A stretch of 64,000 nucleotides of DNA from Trissonchulus latispiculum (taxonomy: Eukaryota; Nematoda; Enoplea; Enoplida; Ironidae): contig JASAND010007741.1 in the NCBI GenBank assembly GCA_030248195.1, forward strand, positions 1 to 64,000. Direction: 5' to 3'. The notes beneath the pieces were generated by a model. The model did not search any database and was not told where the DNA came from. It was given only the letters and a program-made list of their open reading frames with translations. A program made the position numbers and the translations under genes. Positions 21,661 through 33,699 of this stretch are shown here, one piece after another; positions within the stretch are counted from its first letter, which is position 1; the number at the start of each line of letters is the position of its first letter.

Positions 21661-22190
21661 ATCTTTCCTATGCCTGCTACTCTTACAGTTTTCTTCCTTA
21701 GCAATAACAGGCCAGTTTAAATTGTTTTCAAAAATTGACGTAGGAATCGTACCCCTCTGGCCTATTTAATGAAGCAAACATCACCTGGCCTACTCTATTC
21801 CTCAGAGATTATTATAATTTAGAAAGAACGAAGCAAAGATGTGTCGCTAGAGTACTTGTTTTGTTGAAAAATGCGAGGGCGGGTTCGAATCGAACCCACA
21901 GCCTTTCAATTTACAATTTTTTAATAGGGAACAAGATCCGACAGCAACCACATCGTGTGGGCTAATCTCTATGCCTGATTTTCAATAAATTCATCTTACA
22001 GTAAACCTGTAAGATTCGTTTATCAAAACAGCAGCTATCAGATGGTTTGGCCATTAGTTGGCAACTACTGCAACAAAAATCTAGGTATATACTAATGTAC
22101 TTCTAGGCAAATTTACACATACTATTTTATCATTAGCGGTAGGAGTGCTTCACACTTTCAGAGGAAGCGGGGAGAAGGCCTATGATCAGT
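21661..22190 (-). repeat. Dispersed repeat with tRNA-like B box, inverted partner of 28810-29310
   Basis: The minus strand matches 28810-29310 on the plus strand over about 500 bp. Shared landmarks include TTTGCTTCGTTCTTTCT, GCGACACATCTTTGCTTCG, GAGATTAGCCCA, TTACTGTAAGATGAA and GAAGTG(T)GAAGC. A GGGTTCGAAT box suggests tRNA ancestry. Both copies abut a SINE copy in the same relative orientation. Confidence 0.7.
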
Positions 22191-25100
22191 GGTTATTAGC
22201 GAAACACGAAGTTACAAATGATGTTTATTATCAGCAGTTATGTTCACTTCTAAGTGTGCGTAGGTTAAAAGCAGGAACCAAAAACTTTTCTGCAATAAGC
22301 GAAGTGGAAATTAGAGGTGTACCTACATGTAAATGTTCCCCGGACGTAGGCTTAGGTCTTAATGGGACTTCGTATCTAAAACTGGTCTGTAAACATGCCT
22401 AGACTATAAGTAGAAAATGTAACTCCTTTGGAGCTATATCCTAAAGACAGCCTCTTTACAAGTCAAGCGAGCACTAACGGTGCTTGTTATAGGCAAAACA
22501 AACACTAAATGGAGTTGTCGGTTTCGTTTGTAACTAAAGGATTGAGTTGGGTTTGTGTTGAAGAAGACAGCCATCAACATCGATCTAAAAACTTTCTCTG
22601 GAAATGTTTATGGGACTTGGGACTGTTCTGGTGCTGAGTCGTTGTCCAAACTTTGTTGTTAAACCTTAGCTGGATCCTTAATCAGGTGAATGCTACGGGT
22701 AATCTGAAAAGCAAAGGAAGTTATAACAGTTTAACTTTTTGGTTCAAGGCTCGTATCTTCCCCTGGAACAAACTATAGCAATCCTTCCATTAGTGTTATG
22801 CACCACTGGGCCACTGGGAGCAGGATTAGCTTGGAGTAATTCAACTAAAGTTTAGATTACACCCACTCACAGGCAATTGGAGCAGAGTCATTCTTTTTAC
22901 TCTGAAAATGGATGTCGATTAGTACTTCGGGTAGAGTGAATCACACTTCTCCGTTCTTTCTTAAAACCAAAAATTTTCGGACTATGTGTTAAATCTATCG
23001 AAGAAAAAAGGATAGTCAGATGTCATGTGTCAGGACTGAAACAGCATGATTTCCGCTTAATCAGGCTTGTATCCATGCAGTGGCATAGGAGGTTTCTCTT
23101 GTTCATAAAAATTTAAGGCATTTTTTAATTGTTAATAAAGTTAAAATGGCATTCAAGTATAGAGTATGGTAATTTATGTATGAAGACATTCAACGCTAAT
23201 GGTGATAAAAATCGGCGATTAAAAAACAACAATTGTATCAAAATTTCCAATGTAATGACATTTCATGGAGAGTTGTGTGGAATATCAGTCAGTTGGATGT
23301 GCTAAGCCTAAGTCTAAAGGCTCCAAAATTACAGTAATCTCTCGAATTTACAGTAATTTTACAGTATGTCTACAGTAAATTCTACAATAATCCAGATTAT
23401 GGTTGTGAAGTTGGCACTGCGTGCAAAGAAGTGGTTATACTGTAGATTTGTGATGTGTTTCAAGTAAATAACTAGTATTTGAGATAACAGGTGTTATGAT
23501 ACACATTTGGATGAAACAAACAATCAATCATTTTTATGTTTGGCTCACTAATTTCTTTTCGGTATTTAAAAGGAGTAGAGAAACTGGTTGGGGGCAGTTA
23601 GTCTAGACAGTGTTTGACGGGAGGTAGTCCTCTCTTCCAGTTGTCCGCCATTATAACTTAGATATTTCTGCTGTGTCCGCGCTACACCTCTGTGAACTGT
23701 AGTGCTGTTAGTTATTTTATATCTGAAGTTTGTTCTGTATTTTGAACTTAACTGCCAAGTTTCTAGTAAAGTTGCATTTGTATCTTTTCTCCTAGGAATT
23801 GGAGGAGGAAATAGGGTTTTGACTTAGTTTTAGCATCGCACACCTTAGACCTGAACCTGCACGTAGTTTTCTAAATTCACACGAAGTCCGGTCTTTATTT
23901 CAGCATTTACACGCGCATATAGGACCAACTTTCACAGTTGCTAGGTGTAGTTGTAAAACTCCGGGGAATCCAGAATGTTTTAAAGTTTTAGTGTAAAAAA
24001 ACTCATTTTTAGCAGAATTTGCATACCCCTTGTAGCTTACGGCGGTAGGGCTTGTATCTTGACTGCGCTGGAATGGGCATTTCATCTACACTCCAAGCTC
24101 CCTCTGTAAATTAACACATTTAAATGCTACTAGTTAGCTATCATAATGTATGTTACGACAAATGGTAATACCATTTGTACGCAGTGCTATAAGTGATGGG
24201 CTGCAGTAAATTAGCATCATAACAACAGATAAAATGTGTATGACAGAATAGTAAACAATGGCTGACTCTAGATGTATAAGGAAACCGGAAACCTAATTTT
24301 TTTACTTGTTTACATTCGAGATGTATCTAAGACCTTCTAGTCATGAATCTACATCAGACGGAGACTCAGCTAATCTCCTGGATAATGTGTCTCCTAAAAT
24401 TAGGAATTTGCTGCTAAGAAGCTAATCAGAAGAAGCTTAATCCAGAAAGAGTTCAGATTCAGAAACAGGGATGACTGTGGATACATCAGCACTCAATTAT
24501 TTAATTAAATTTCCAACGAATTTAGTAAGCTGATACTTTACGAAAATTTAAAAGCACCGCGTGGGTTAAAGTCAATTTAAAAATCTATCATCAATTAACA
24601 ATATTGAATTTCCACGTTCTACAGTTTGAAGCATAGTCATATTTTGTTTTTGTTTTGATGCTGCAATGGCTGGACTCAGCGCAATAAACTAGTCTCGCTG
24701 CCAGAGGTTTGCGCCTAGTAGAGTTTTCGATTTAATCAATTAACTTGATGGCTCAATAGCCGCTTGGAAATATTTATGCAATTTTTTCAATACTGACTTC
24801 AACCGCACAAAGCTTAATGCTTAACTTAGCTCAAATTTCCGGTAAAAGCAGAAATGCTGAAATCGATGTCTGAGGATGCATCACTGAAGCGAAAGCGTTC
24901 TATCTCTGGAGACCTTTAACTTTGCTGTGCTACCTAAGGAGAGAGTCATTCAACGTTATTCTTTGCCACCAGCCAGCTGTAAACTTTCCATGTGAAACGA
25001 ACAAATACAGAATTGCGTCGGCTCTTTTAGTCTAAGAGAATGGACACCAACGGTGTGGAAAAGAAAATGTTTACGCTAGAAGGAGCCTAATGTTATGCCT

Positions 25101-25830
25101 GAAAAGCAGCGCGATGATAGTTCTTATTCTGTGAAGAGTCTATTAGAAGAGTCTATTTATATTAGAGCCCATATTAGCTTAAACTCAGATGATGCCACGC
25201 TAAGGCTAGGAAAGTCCCAGGATAAACAGAACCAAGGCTAATGTTTTCTGATAACAAGAATTCTGAGGTGTTAATCTCGAGGGAAGCTGAAGATTTGCAT
25301 AACTGTTTGATCCAAGAATTTCCTGGTTACAAGGAATATCAACAGTGTAGTAGTTTGTTTATTAATTAATTTATGCCAACCAATCAACACTAAAAAAATT
25401 GAACAGTTCTATGTAAACAGTACACAGTATATACCATATCAAAACAAAAACATACACGCATTTTATTACTATAGGTGGAAAAGAGCGGGGTGGGCCGGTT
25501 GGCCAGCTATATTAATTCCCTGCCGTGGTGAATTTAAGAAGCGAGACATGAGCAAGGCGGTTTTGAATGAAATTAATGACTCTGCTGCGACTACTTGTAA
25601 GTCCAATGAATTCGAAATGGGAACTACACGATTTGTAAAAAAGTATTTACGTATATCCAAATTATTCCTTTTAACGGTTAGTTTCCACGGATGTCCTCTT
25701 GTAGCATCATACAAGTTCAAATAAAAAAAGCATAGAAGCATCAAGGTCAATCAAACCATGCAATATTCTGTATACTAAGACTTAATCCTTAATAATCCTC
25801 TGTTCTTCAAGAGACACCAATTTAAGCAAT
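22191..25830. other. Gene-free AT-rich sequence; possible promoter near 23565
   Basis: No gene is recognised. At 23562-23572 a TATTTAAAAGG box is followed by a moderately GC-rich 270 bp that could be a promoter or an old solo LTR. Short ACAGTAA repeats lie at 23330-23390. Confidence 0.3.
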
Positions 25831-25874
25831 CAAAGAAATGAAAGTTGTACACCACCAGGCACCCGAAAAATCCG

Positions 25875-25947
25875 GGCACATGGCGGGGTTCGAACCCGCG
25901 TCTTCTGCTTAACGCGCAGACGCTCTAACCAACTGAGCCACATGTGC
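25875..25947 (-). tRNA. tRNA-like gene, copy 1, apparent Asn anticodon GTT
   Basis: It folds as a complete cloverleaf on the minus strand: acceptor GCACATG/CATGTGC (7 bp), D arm GCTC/GAGC, anticodon stem TCTGC/GCAGA with loop GCGTTAA, T arm GCGGG/CCCGC with loop TTCGAAC. A box TGGCTCAGTTGG and B box GGTTCGAACCC are good. Position 33 is C rather than the near-universal U, which argues for a pseudogene or SINE head. Best preserved of the three. Confidence 0.45.
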
Positions 25948-26056
25948 TTCAGTAGAATGAGCGGAGACCGAATACGAACCCAATGTGTACAACTTTTTAA
26001 TTTAACCAATTTAAGAAGTAAGAAAGTTGCACACCACCAGGCGCCCGAAAAAATCG

Positions 26057-26130
26057 GGCACCCGGTGGGGCTCGAACCCACGGTCTCCTGGTTAACGCGC
26101 ACACGCTCTAACCAACTGAGCCATAGGTGC
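26057..26130 (-). pseudogene. tRNA-like sequence, copy 2, broken anticodon stem
   Basis: Same layout as copy 1, but the anticodon stem TGTGC/CCAGG no longer pairs and the inner acceptor pairs mismatch. Internal promoter boxes remain. Confidence 0.45.
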
Positions 26131-26304
26131 TTCAGTGGAATGAGCTTAAACCGGAATTCGAATCCAATTTGTGCAACTTCCAACGCACAAGTGCATTGCA
26201 CACTGCAAGTGGAGCGAGACAACTCTCAAGCCTCCCACCGCAATGTACACGAACCCAATTAAAGAAGTAAGAAAGTTGCACACCACCAGGCGCCCGAAAA
26301 ATGG

Positions 26305-26378
26305 GGCACCCGGTGGGACTCGAACCCACGGTCTCCTGCTTAACGCGCAGACGCTCTAACCAACTGAGCCACATGTGC
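26305..26378 (-). tRNA. tRNA-like sequence, copy 3
   Basis: Anticodon stem TCTGC/GCAGG with loop GCGTTAA (anticodon GTT) and a T arm GTGGG/CCCAC. The acceptor stem GCACATG/CGGGTGC has a mismatch and a wobble. Like copy 1 it has C at position 33, so it is probably not functional. Confidence 0.35.
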
Positions 26379-26879
26379 TTCAGTAGAAAGAGCGGAGACC
26401 GAATACGAACCCAATGTGTACAACTTTTTAATTTAACCAATTTAAGCAACACTAACCTTTCCAAATATGATAATTTTTTACATCCAGGCAACCTTTTAGG
26501 CAAACGCCTTTGTACTTTCTCAATCAGATCAATCAATGTCCGTTAAAGTGTAAGGTGACCAAACTTCAGAACAGTATTCTAACTTTGGCCTGACGTATGT
26601 TTTATAGGGTTTTAACAGAAGCATGCTATCTCTGGTATAAACAGCAGAAAAGAGCAAGTTAACTAACCTGAATCCAACTTCTCCTAAGTCACGAAAATGG
26701 CTAACTTCAGTTAGTGAAGTTTCTCCTGGTTGGAATACAAAGGCGGCAGTTTTGGACCATACTGTTGTCTTTATTTAGCCAAATTTTCGAAAAACCGAAA
26801 TTCTAAACATTTGCTAAAAATTCCCATTTTTGCGCCAAAAAACTCTCAAAACTGGTGAGAGATACAATGATATTGGTTC

Positions 26880-26948
26880 CAGATATTTGTAGATATTGGT
26901 AGATATTGGTAGATATTGGTAGATATTGATAGATTGGTAGATTGGTAG
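26880..26948. repeat. Microsatellite, TAGATATTGG units
   Basis: Four to five copies of GGTAGATATT followed by shorter GATTGGTA units. A related GGTAGTATTGGTAGTACTGG run is at 28660-28690. Confidence 0.85.
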
Positions 26949-27109
26949 TGTGAAGTTAGCACAGACAGGAAAGATATAAATTATATTAGGGTTGCTAAGC
27001 CTAAGTGAATTTGGTCTTGCATTTTGACAAACGTTCAACGATTTAACATTACCTTTGTCTAATTTCATGGGCCTGTTAGCTAATAGCTCATATTCGCCAT
27101 ATTGGGTAG

Positions 27110-28640
27110 ATTCAAGTGCAGTTGTGGTTGGGTAGCGAATGAGTAAGGTTGGGGAAGTCGAACTTTTGCGGAAGATATTCCTTTTGATATTTTTTGGGTA
27201 GGCTTATCCGTTTGGTCGGCAGTTGCCGGGTTCTTGGGTTTTGTTTGGCGCCTGTCAAAGTTTGGATTGGTTTATGATTAATTCGTGTTAACTTGTGGAT
27301 GCTCGTCAATTTTTGATCCAGTGCTTCGTTTTGTGGTAACCTTTGCTCTTTGGGAGATTTGTCACTGAGTTGTCAAAATTATTGAATAAACCGTTGTAGT
27401 CGCCAAATCTAGATCTAGTTGGTCGAGATCCTCCAGTTCTCCAAAATCGCATAACACGGTATTTCACCTGTAATCTAGGATCAAATTATTCTAGTCAAAA
27501 AGAAGACAATAGCATTTTACTATCTTTCATAGAGTGAAACTTCACATGTGGCGACCGTGTCATGTGGTAGATGTTGGAGAAGTGTGATGGTCTTGACCCG
27601 AAATTTTATCGTGCCTTGGAAGATCGACTTCAAGATATTCAACGCCTTTTGAATTTTTGCAAAATTTAGATTATCCGGACGAATACAACGATTTAGTTTT
27701 ACGTCAGAGGTGCTGTGAGCAAGCGCCAGTAATGGATCGGAGGGGACCCGCGCGAGCTTGGTGAATATCGTGACCCTCCCCTTCACGATGGGGTTCCACC
27801 TGGAACCAGAGGGGGACCCCTTACCGTGCCTGGGGGATTCCCTATATTCCCACCACGATTCCTCTGCAAACTTGGGGGGGAATTCTTCACGCAGTCAAAA
27901 TATTCCGTCTTGCCACCCCCAGTGGACCCAGGCGGGGGGGTCAGTCCCAGCCCCAAACTTCTGCCTCTAGAACAGAACAGATTCCGCGGTGTTGAATAAA
28001 GCTTTTGGCCCTCCGGTCACCTCCCCTAATCAGATGCAGAATGGGGGGGCGAACCCCCAAAATTGCTCCCAACCCTCCTTCCCCCCACGCCCACTCCCAA
28101 GTTCAGGGAGAAAATTCAGCTTCGGCTGTAGGTTTATAACAGGTTTGTGTTGTCAATACGTATCCTTCGGAGGCAATGGGTGGTCCGGCTGTTCCTCTGG
28201 GTCAGTCTGTGCTACCGTCTGAGGAGGAGATTTTCGCGGCGGCCGCTGCTGTCGTGCAGGATCCGGAAATTCGGGATCTCCCTCAGCGACACCCTAGACG
28301 CTTGCCCAACATGTTATCAGGGGTTAGTGGACCTGATGACCGACAAGCTTGTTGCAGATCGGCGAGCTTTTTTATGACTTCCACCTGAGTCAGGAGGGCT
28401 CGCACGGGTTTCGACCCCCGCTATCTCCCAACCTGGTCCTTCATCTCCGGTGGCCGGCCATGTCCAGTTGGAGTCGAATGGGGGTGGAGCCCCTGGCTCC
28501 CCACAGTCTCAGCATTCATATGGCACTGGATAAACGACGATGATTTCAGCTCATAATCAGCCTCAGCAGAATTCGCGGCCTGAACATGCTACGCCACAGC
28601 CTTCGGCTCCTCCTCCTGCCCAAGGTCCGTGATCCAACTC
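27110..28640. other. GC-rich stretch, possibly a decayed retroelement gag region
   Basis: AT-rich up to about 27700, with AATAAA near 27385, then GC-rich with Pro/Gln-rich broken frames from 27720 to 28640. Several frames of 60-80 codons follow one another without joining. The change of composition and the AATAAA-then-coding layout recall an LTR followed by gag, but no motif confirms it. Confidence 0.25.
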
Positions 28641-28809
28641 AGTCAAATGTCTCTCCTTGTTGGTAGTATTGGTAGTACTGGTAGATGTTGGTATATATGT
28701 AAATATATATGAAGAAGAAGAAAATAAATATATAGAAATATATAGAAGTGAACATAACTGCTGATAATAAACGTCATTTGTAACTTTGTGTTTCGCTAAT
28801 AACCACTGA

Positions 28810-29310
28810 TCATAGGCCTTCCTCCCGCTTCCTCTGAAGGTGTGAAGCTCTACTACCGCTAATGATAAAATAGCATGTGTAAATTTTCCTAGAAGTAAAT
28901 TAGTACCTACATTTTTGTTGCAGCTGCTGCCAACTAATGGCTAAACCATCTGATAGCTGTTGTTTTGATAAACTAATCTTACAGATTTACTGTAAGATGA
29001 AGTTATTCAAAATCAGGTATAGAGATTAGCCCAGACGCTGTGATTGCTGTCAGATCATCTTCCGTATCTTCCAGATTAAAAATCTGTAAATTAAAAATGC
29101 CGTGGGTTCGATACCTGCCAAACAAGTATCGGAGCGACACATCTTTGCTTCGTTCTTTCTGTTACGTAATTATAATTATTTTTGGAAAATAGAGTAGGAC
29201 GTGATGTTTGCTTCGGTTAGATAGGCCAGCAGTCCACCGTTCCCACGTCAATTTTTGAAAAAATTGAAACTGTCCTGTTAATGCTAAGGAAGAAAACTTT
29301 AAGGGAAGCA
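28810..29310 (+). repeat. Dispersed repeat with tRNA-like B box, partner of 21661-22190
   Basis: Plus-strand copy of the repeat described at 21661. CGTGGGTTCGATACC (about 29100) is the B-box-like segment. Confidence 0.7.
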
Positions 29311-29319
29311 GGCTGTCCC

Positions 29320-29516
29320 GTGATCAGAAGGGCAGCGGTTCGACCCCCGGCTGGACCAATTCTTTACTTTCAATGATGAATGACAAGCTGAACCTCCCTC
29401 TTTCCTTCTCTCTTCTAGGTCTCTTTTTCGTGGGTACGAGGGTGCCTCTCCCGTCTCGGGCTTGTCCTCGGTTTCTTCTTGGTTCACCAGGCCTGGTAGA
29501 AGCGCTACAAAACATC
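29320..29516 (+). mobile_element. tRNA-derived SINE, copy 2
   Basis: B box GCGGTTCGACCCC (29335), body GCTGAACCTCCCTC and TCTAGGTCTC, 3' end GAAGCGCTACAAAAC. The tRNA head is partly replaced at its 5' end. Confidence 0.7.
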
Positions 29517-30210
29517 CAATTCAAGTATACGGAACCCTAGAGATAGAATTCTTATTTGGTTTTTATTTAGAGAGCAGTTTGCAATTGTTTTCGAAACCCC
29601 ACTTTTTAGCTGCAAGAAATGTTGGGATTTCGTAATTTTACTTTTACTTTGCTTTACGTTTACTTCAAATAAAATTTTAAAAAAAAATTGCAAGGAACTC
29701 AATCAAAATTTTGGTTCCAGTACCGCAGCGTGATTGTAGCTAACTACAATCTAAAAAACAAAATTATACAGATTCATGACCGTTAGTCGAGAGATCTTTT
29801 GGCGCAAGAATAATATCACCATTTTTTCTGTTTCCTATGTTTAACACATGCAAACCTCGCTTTGAAGTGAGAATACTTAACAACTGTTAGAGATACGAGT
29901 TTAGTACTAAAACTTGTTAAAGTATTAAATTATATTCTATTTTTTACTAATAGACTTGTTCCAATATGAAATTCGCTGTACCCTTTCGTTGTTGTAGCGG
30001 AAACGTTATCAGGTTTTAAAGACCGTCTCGCAATTGTTTCACTTTTTCAATTTGTAAGGGGTAGGGGATTAGTAGTCGGATAATCGGCCCGCCCCACCAT
30101 TTTCAAATCTCTGTGATTATTGTATGTAACTAAACTGTGAATGTAAACGATACTTGACTGCTCTAATTTTTGAAATGTTGTGTTGGTTGGAATAAATCAA
30201 TAGTAGTAGC
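29517..30210. other. Gene-free stretch
   Basis: Nothing recognisable apart from A/T-rich runs. Confidence 0.5.
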
Positions 30211-30885
30211 AAGAGTACATAATGGATAAGAGTAAGAAACTGTTACGCTAGCATGTACTAATCATGTAAGGTATGCTCGGGTCGTTAACTCGTGACCCCC
30301 CCCCCAGAAAGTCTGGGGGTCCCACCCGACACTAATTACATGCTTTCATATAGGTGTGTGTCTGCTCGCTGATGAGCTAATTCGCTTAGGCTTACAGCAG
30401 GCATTTTAATTAATTTTAATTTTAATTTTTATTAGGTATATGTAATTAAGAAACTAATTCGACAACTTTGTTTAATTTTTTCTGCTCTTTCCAATGACAT
30501 AAAAATTGTTGCAGAAAACAAAAAATTCGTAGGAATGTAATCTGCAACAATTTTTAGGTAGTGCGCGTCAACGCATTACCTAGAATAGGGATTATATCAT
30601 TTGAAAGAGCAGAAAAAATGCAACAAAGCTATGTAATTAGTTTTTAATTACATTAACCAAATTACAGTTATAATTAATTAATTAAAATGCCTACTGTAAG
30701 CCTAAGCGAATTAGTGAATCAGCGAGCAGACACACACTTATATGAAAGCATGTAATTAGTGTAGGGTGGGACCCCCAGAGACTTTCGGGGGGGGGGTGGT
30801 CCCGAGTTAACGACCCACACATGCCAAGGTTGTATAGCACATAGTAGCGTAAGAGTTTCATACACTTATTCTATTATGTACTCTT
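30211..30885. mobile_element. 675-bp palindromic foldback element, AAGAGTACATAAT ends
   Basis: The 13-bp ends AAGAGTACATAAT are perfect inverted repeats (30211-30223 and 30873-30885). The arms are inverted copies over almost the whole length, sharing AGCGAGCAGACACACAC, TGCAACAAT and TTAACGACCC-type blocks, with C and G runs in mirrored positions. The centre is near 30550. No coding. Confidence 0.8.
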
Positions 30886-31737
30886 GGTAACGTTAACGTT
30901 TCGAACTTGTGGTTTCCACGCAGTAGTTTCAAGTTCCAGGATGGTTTTGATACTGAGGGAGCCATGTGTTCTGAGCCTTAATAACGATAATAGTTTATAA
31001 ATTCACAATTTCTGCTGAATTTGAAGCAAACTTATCAGGTTCTGAAAAAATCAACATTTTGATTAATTGCTTGGAAATGAAAGAAATTTTAGAAATAAGT
31101 TCGACTCGCTGAATTGCGACGTAAAGCTTTCGATTGTAGAGTATTTGTCGGCAATTTCTCGTTCTTTTCTTACACCTTCGCACTGTTGACGCAAGGCTTT
31201 AACTCTTGTCGAGGCCGGGAGGTTGGACGCTCTTTAACCAGTGGTATTGACATTAATTATAGTAGTTTTAGCTTATTCTAAGCAATGTCCTCATATGCTG
31301 AAATGGAGGTCATATTATTTGTCTTGTCGAAGCAAGTTCATATTAATTGAGAGCTGATGACGCTTGGCGGTCCCATCAGCCAGCTGAGATTATTTTTGGG
31401 CGACCACACTTCGTTGCTGTTCCAAGTGTGCAATGTGCTGTCAGGATCAAGGTAATCACTAACTGACGGGGTTAGACTGTATGTGCACGTTGATTGGCTG
31501 ATCGGGACAGTTCCTTTTGGCCTATTCCTAAACGGGTGACCATTTTCAATCTGGCATAGAAGTATCGATAAGTTACAGAATGAATGCAACAGATGCAAAC
31601 TACACTCTTGTAAAGAAGCAGCAGTGCTCGTGCTAATAATATATGCTAACATTTATTCACAAATCGAATTCAGTCGTAGGTATACAGTATAGTGCATACG
31701 AACATTTGAACGAATGGAGGTCAATATTAACTAACGA

Positions 31738-31743
31738 TTTATT
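31738..31743 (-). terminator. Poly(A) signal AATAAA for gene B1
   Basis: TTTATT on the plus strand, 47 bp beyond the B1 stop codon on the minus strand. Confidence 0.5.
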
Positions 31744-31789
31744 GTTAATTACATCAGTGTTTCATATTATCTCTGAATACTGAATGCCT

Positions 31790-32365
31790 TCAGTGCACGC
31801 GTGTCCCTTGACTGGAGGCTAAGGGCACGATATGACTGCTTTCAGTTACCTTTCTATATTGAGCCGCCCTTTTGATGCTGGGATACAGTCTAGTTGTGGC
31901 TATAGATTTCTTTCCTAGTTTCTGGACCAACTCGTCGCCTACTAAATACACAATTGGATCGATTATCATTCTGAGCATCCAAATCGGCGTCAGTATCAGC
32001 GAAACGGTCAGTGCCTTCTGAGTCAGTGCAGCATAACGTAGAAAAACTTTCGCATCTGGACATTCAACGGAACGTTGTTGAGTCTTTTCCTGTGAAAATG
32101 AGCCGCTTCTACCATCAAAAACCCCCACTAAAACTTCACTTGCGCACAGAAAACCGGCGGTAACGATGTAAACGATCACGTTGATAGCAAGTGAGCGAAA
32201 GAATCCAGAACTTTTGCGATGAGGTGCTGGTAGGCGCTGAGCAATTCTAACTCGTGTAACGGCATAAATTGTTGACACACATACACAGAACATACCAAGA
32301 AAGATTTGTTTTGCTTTAGTACAAACGTGAATTACCATTTGATGATATGAATGGCCCATGAGAAT
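31790..32365 (-). CDS. GPCR gene B1, exon 2 (TM5-TM7 and tail)
   Basis: Starts at 32365 after acceptor TTCATTTTTCAG, phase 0, and encodes 191 residues. TM5 is KQIFLGMFCVCVSTIYAV; the third cytoplasmic loop holds QRLPAPHRKSSG; TM6 is LAINVIVYIVTAGFLC; TM7 ends in DPIVYLVGDELVQKL (receptor residues 317-331). A single Cys before TM5 (IHVCTKAK) is kept in all four paralogues. There is no aromatic CWxP motif in TM6. Total receptor length is 372 residues. Near twin of B2 exon 2. Confidence 0.83.
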   Translation of the reverse strand: MLMGHSYHQMVIHVCTKAKQIFLGMFCVCVSTIYAVTRVRIAQRLPAPHRKSSGFFRSLAINVIVYIVTAGFLCASEVLVGVFDGRSGSFSQEKTQQRSVECPDAKVFLRYAALTQKALTVSLILTPIWMLRMIIDPIVYLVGDELVQKLGKKSIATTRLYPSIKRAAQYRKVTESSHIVPLASSQGTRVH

Positions 32366-33156
32366 CTGAAAAATGAACAGATTAGATGTAAACATTTTTC
32401 ATGAGTCAGGAATTTCAAGGAACATCTAAGCAAATGAAACACGCGGTAGTTGACCACATGAATTGCTGCAGCTGCTTGCGCAGACTATATGTGCTTGTCT
32501 CTGCTGTAGTGCATCCTTGACTGCATTATGCAAGAGCTCATAATTACATCACAATTATTACTGGAAGCAGATCAGGCAAGAATTCTGATTTATCATTTAT
32601 GGCACGGTGCGGTGCATTATAAGACTTCAACTTTAACACTTCCTGGATATTCTCTCATGTTTTAATGGAGAGTGTTTATCATCAAACCTGGTTCCCTGGC
32701 AGGTAGGACTTTCTGTAGGATTGTGATAGTTTCTCCATTTGAGAGCTAACAAATCACAGCCTATTTGAGAAACGACTCGCCAACTGCAACAGAGACCTTA
32801 CAAGTTGACCCTAATTTTGTCCCACTCACTACGGACAACCCTTAAAATGGGGATGGATGTTCATTCTACCCCATCTAAAAAGAACATTCTCTTGTTCCTG
32901 CAGGAGTTTTGCTGCAGGCTGCCGCGAAACAGAGACCCAGATCTTTTAAATAATAATTTAGTTATGAATTTTCTTCGTATTAACTATACCATCAAGATTT
33001 TGTTAGCTCGGGGAAAATTACTGACAATTAATGAGAAAATTAACTTGTTTCTAAGGAGAGTAATATATTGACTTATACTCATACTTATTTAAACAAACTG
33101 ATCTTGTAAAGCCAATCTGAATACCGTAAAAAAGCAGCTGTCGCTGTCAACCTTAC

Positions 33157-33699
33157 CATTGACTGGCCATAACAATAAATCACAGCAGTTCCCAATAGCA
33201 CAAGCCAAGTTACAAGTATCACAATTCTTAGCGCAACTTTGGTGATATGAGTTCTATAGAACAGCGGCCAACACACAGCCATGTAGCCTTGGAAACTGAT
33301 AATCAGATAATTTATGGCCGGAGCATAGACTACTACGGACTGCAGATTATCCAGGACGTTGCTTAGTATTTGGAGTAAGGAATTCTCTGGTACAACCAAG
33401 GAAAAGGAAAGTCGTGCTACAGCATCCATTAAGATTACAGTACAAGCAGTCCAGTCAGCCACAATACTACTCGCAACAAGATAGTATCGTTTCCAGCTAA
33501 TACAGCGCTTTCTTAAGCATGAAACCACTACAGCCAGAAATCCAAGGTTCAGTGCAAATCCAATGCAGCTTTCTCCCAAACGGCACAAAAAACAAATTTG
33601 TCCAACCGTCTGAGCAAACTCCGCAGCCTTGTGCCATTCAATAAAACTGGGGAAGTCCAGTGTAGAGTTAGTGTCAGTACAGTTGGAGCGAAATTTCAT
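33157..33699 (-). CDS. GPCR gene B1, exon 1 (N-terminus to TM4)
   Basis: Encodes residues 1-181 of a rhodopsin-like receptor, starting at the ATG at 33699. The short extracellular N-terminus has two N-glycosylation sequons (NCT, NST) and no signal peptide, usual for the class. TM1 is about residues 44-62; ISWKRYYLVASS (67-78) leads into TM2; TM3 is about 118-136 with YAPAINYL; QGYMAVCWPLFYRTH (137-151) stands where DRY would be; TM4 is about 156-176. It ends at CAATG before donor GTAAGG, phase 0; the intron is 791 bp. The usual Cys at the top of TM3 is absent. Confidence 0.85.

Larger units (their letters stand above)
25838..26445 (-). repeat. Three tandem units each carrying a tRNA-like sequence
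   Basis: Units begin near 25838, 26020 and 26265. Each has an inner tRNA-like core, a small hairpin of CCCGA(T)n TCGGG type beside it and outer GAAAGTTGYACACCACC. In units 1 and 3 the outer end is matched by TGTGTACAACTTTTTAA. The T-run just beyond the tRNA 3' end on the minus strand would serve as a Pol III terminator. The whole looks like a tRNA-derived SINE or a small tRNA gene repeat. Confidence 0.65.

Noticed and set aside
22145..22402. 85-codon frame with a GTG start
   Set aside because: Begins within the dispersed repeat and has no ATG start or recognisable domain.
25830..26546. Several open frames of 60-134 codons with recurring WLSWLERVRVNQETVGSSP and related text
   Set aside because: They are translations of tRNA-like sequences; such false proteins arise wherever tRNAs or tRNA-derived SINEs occur.
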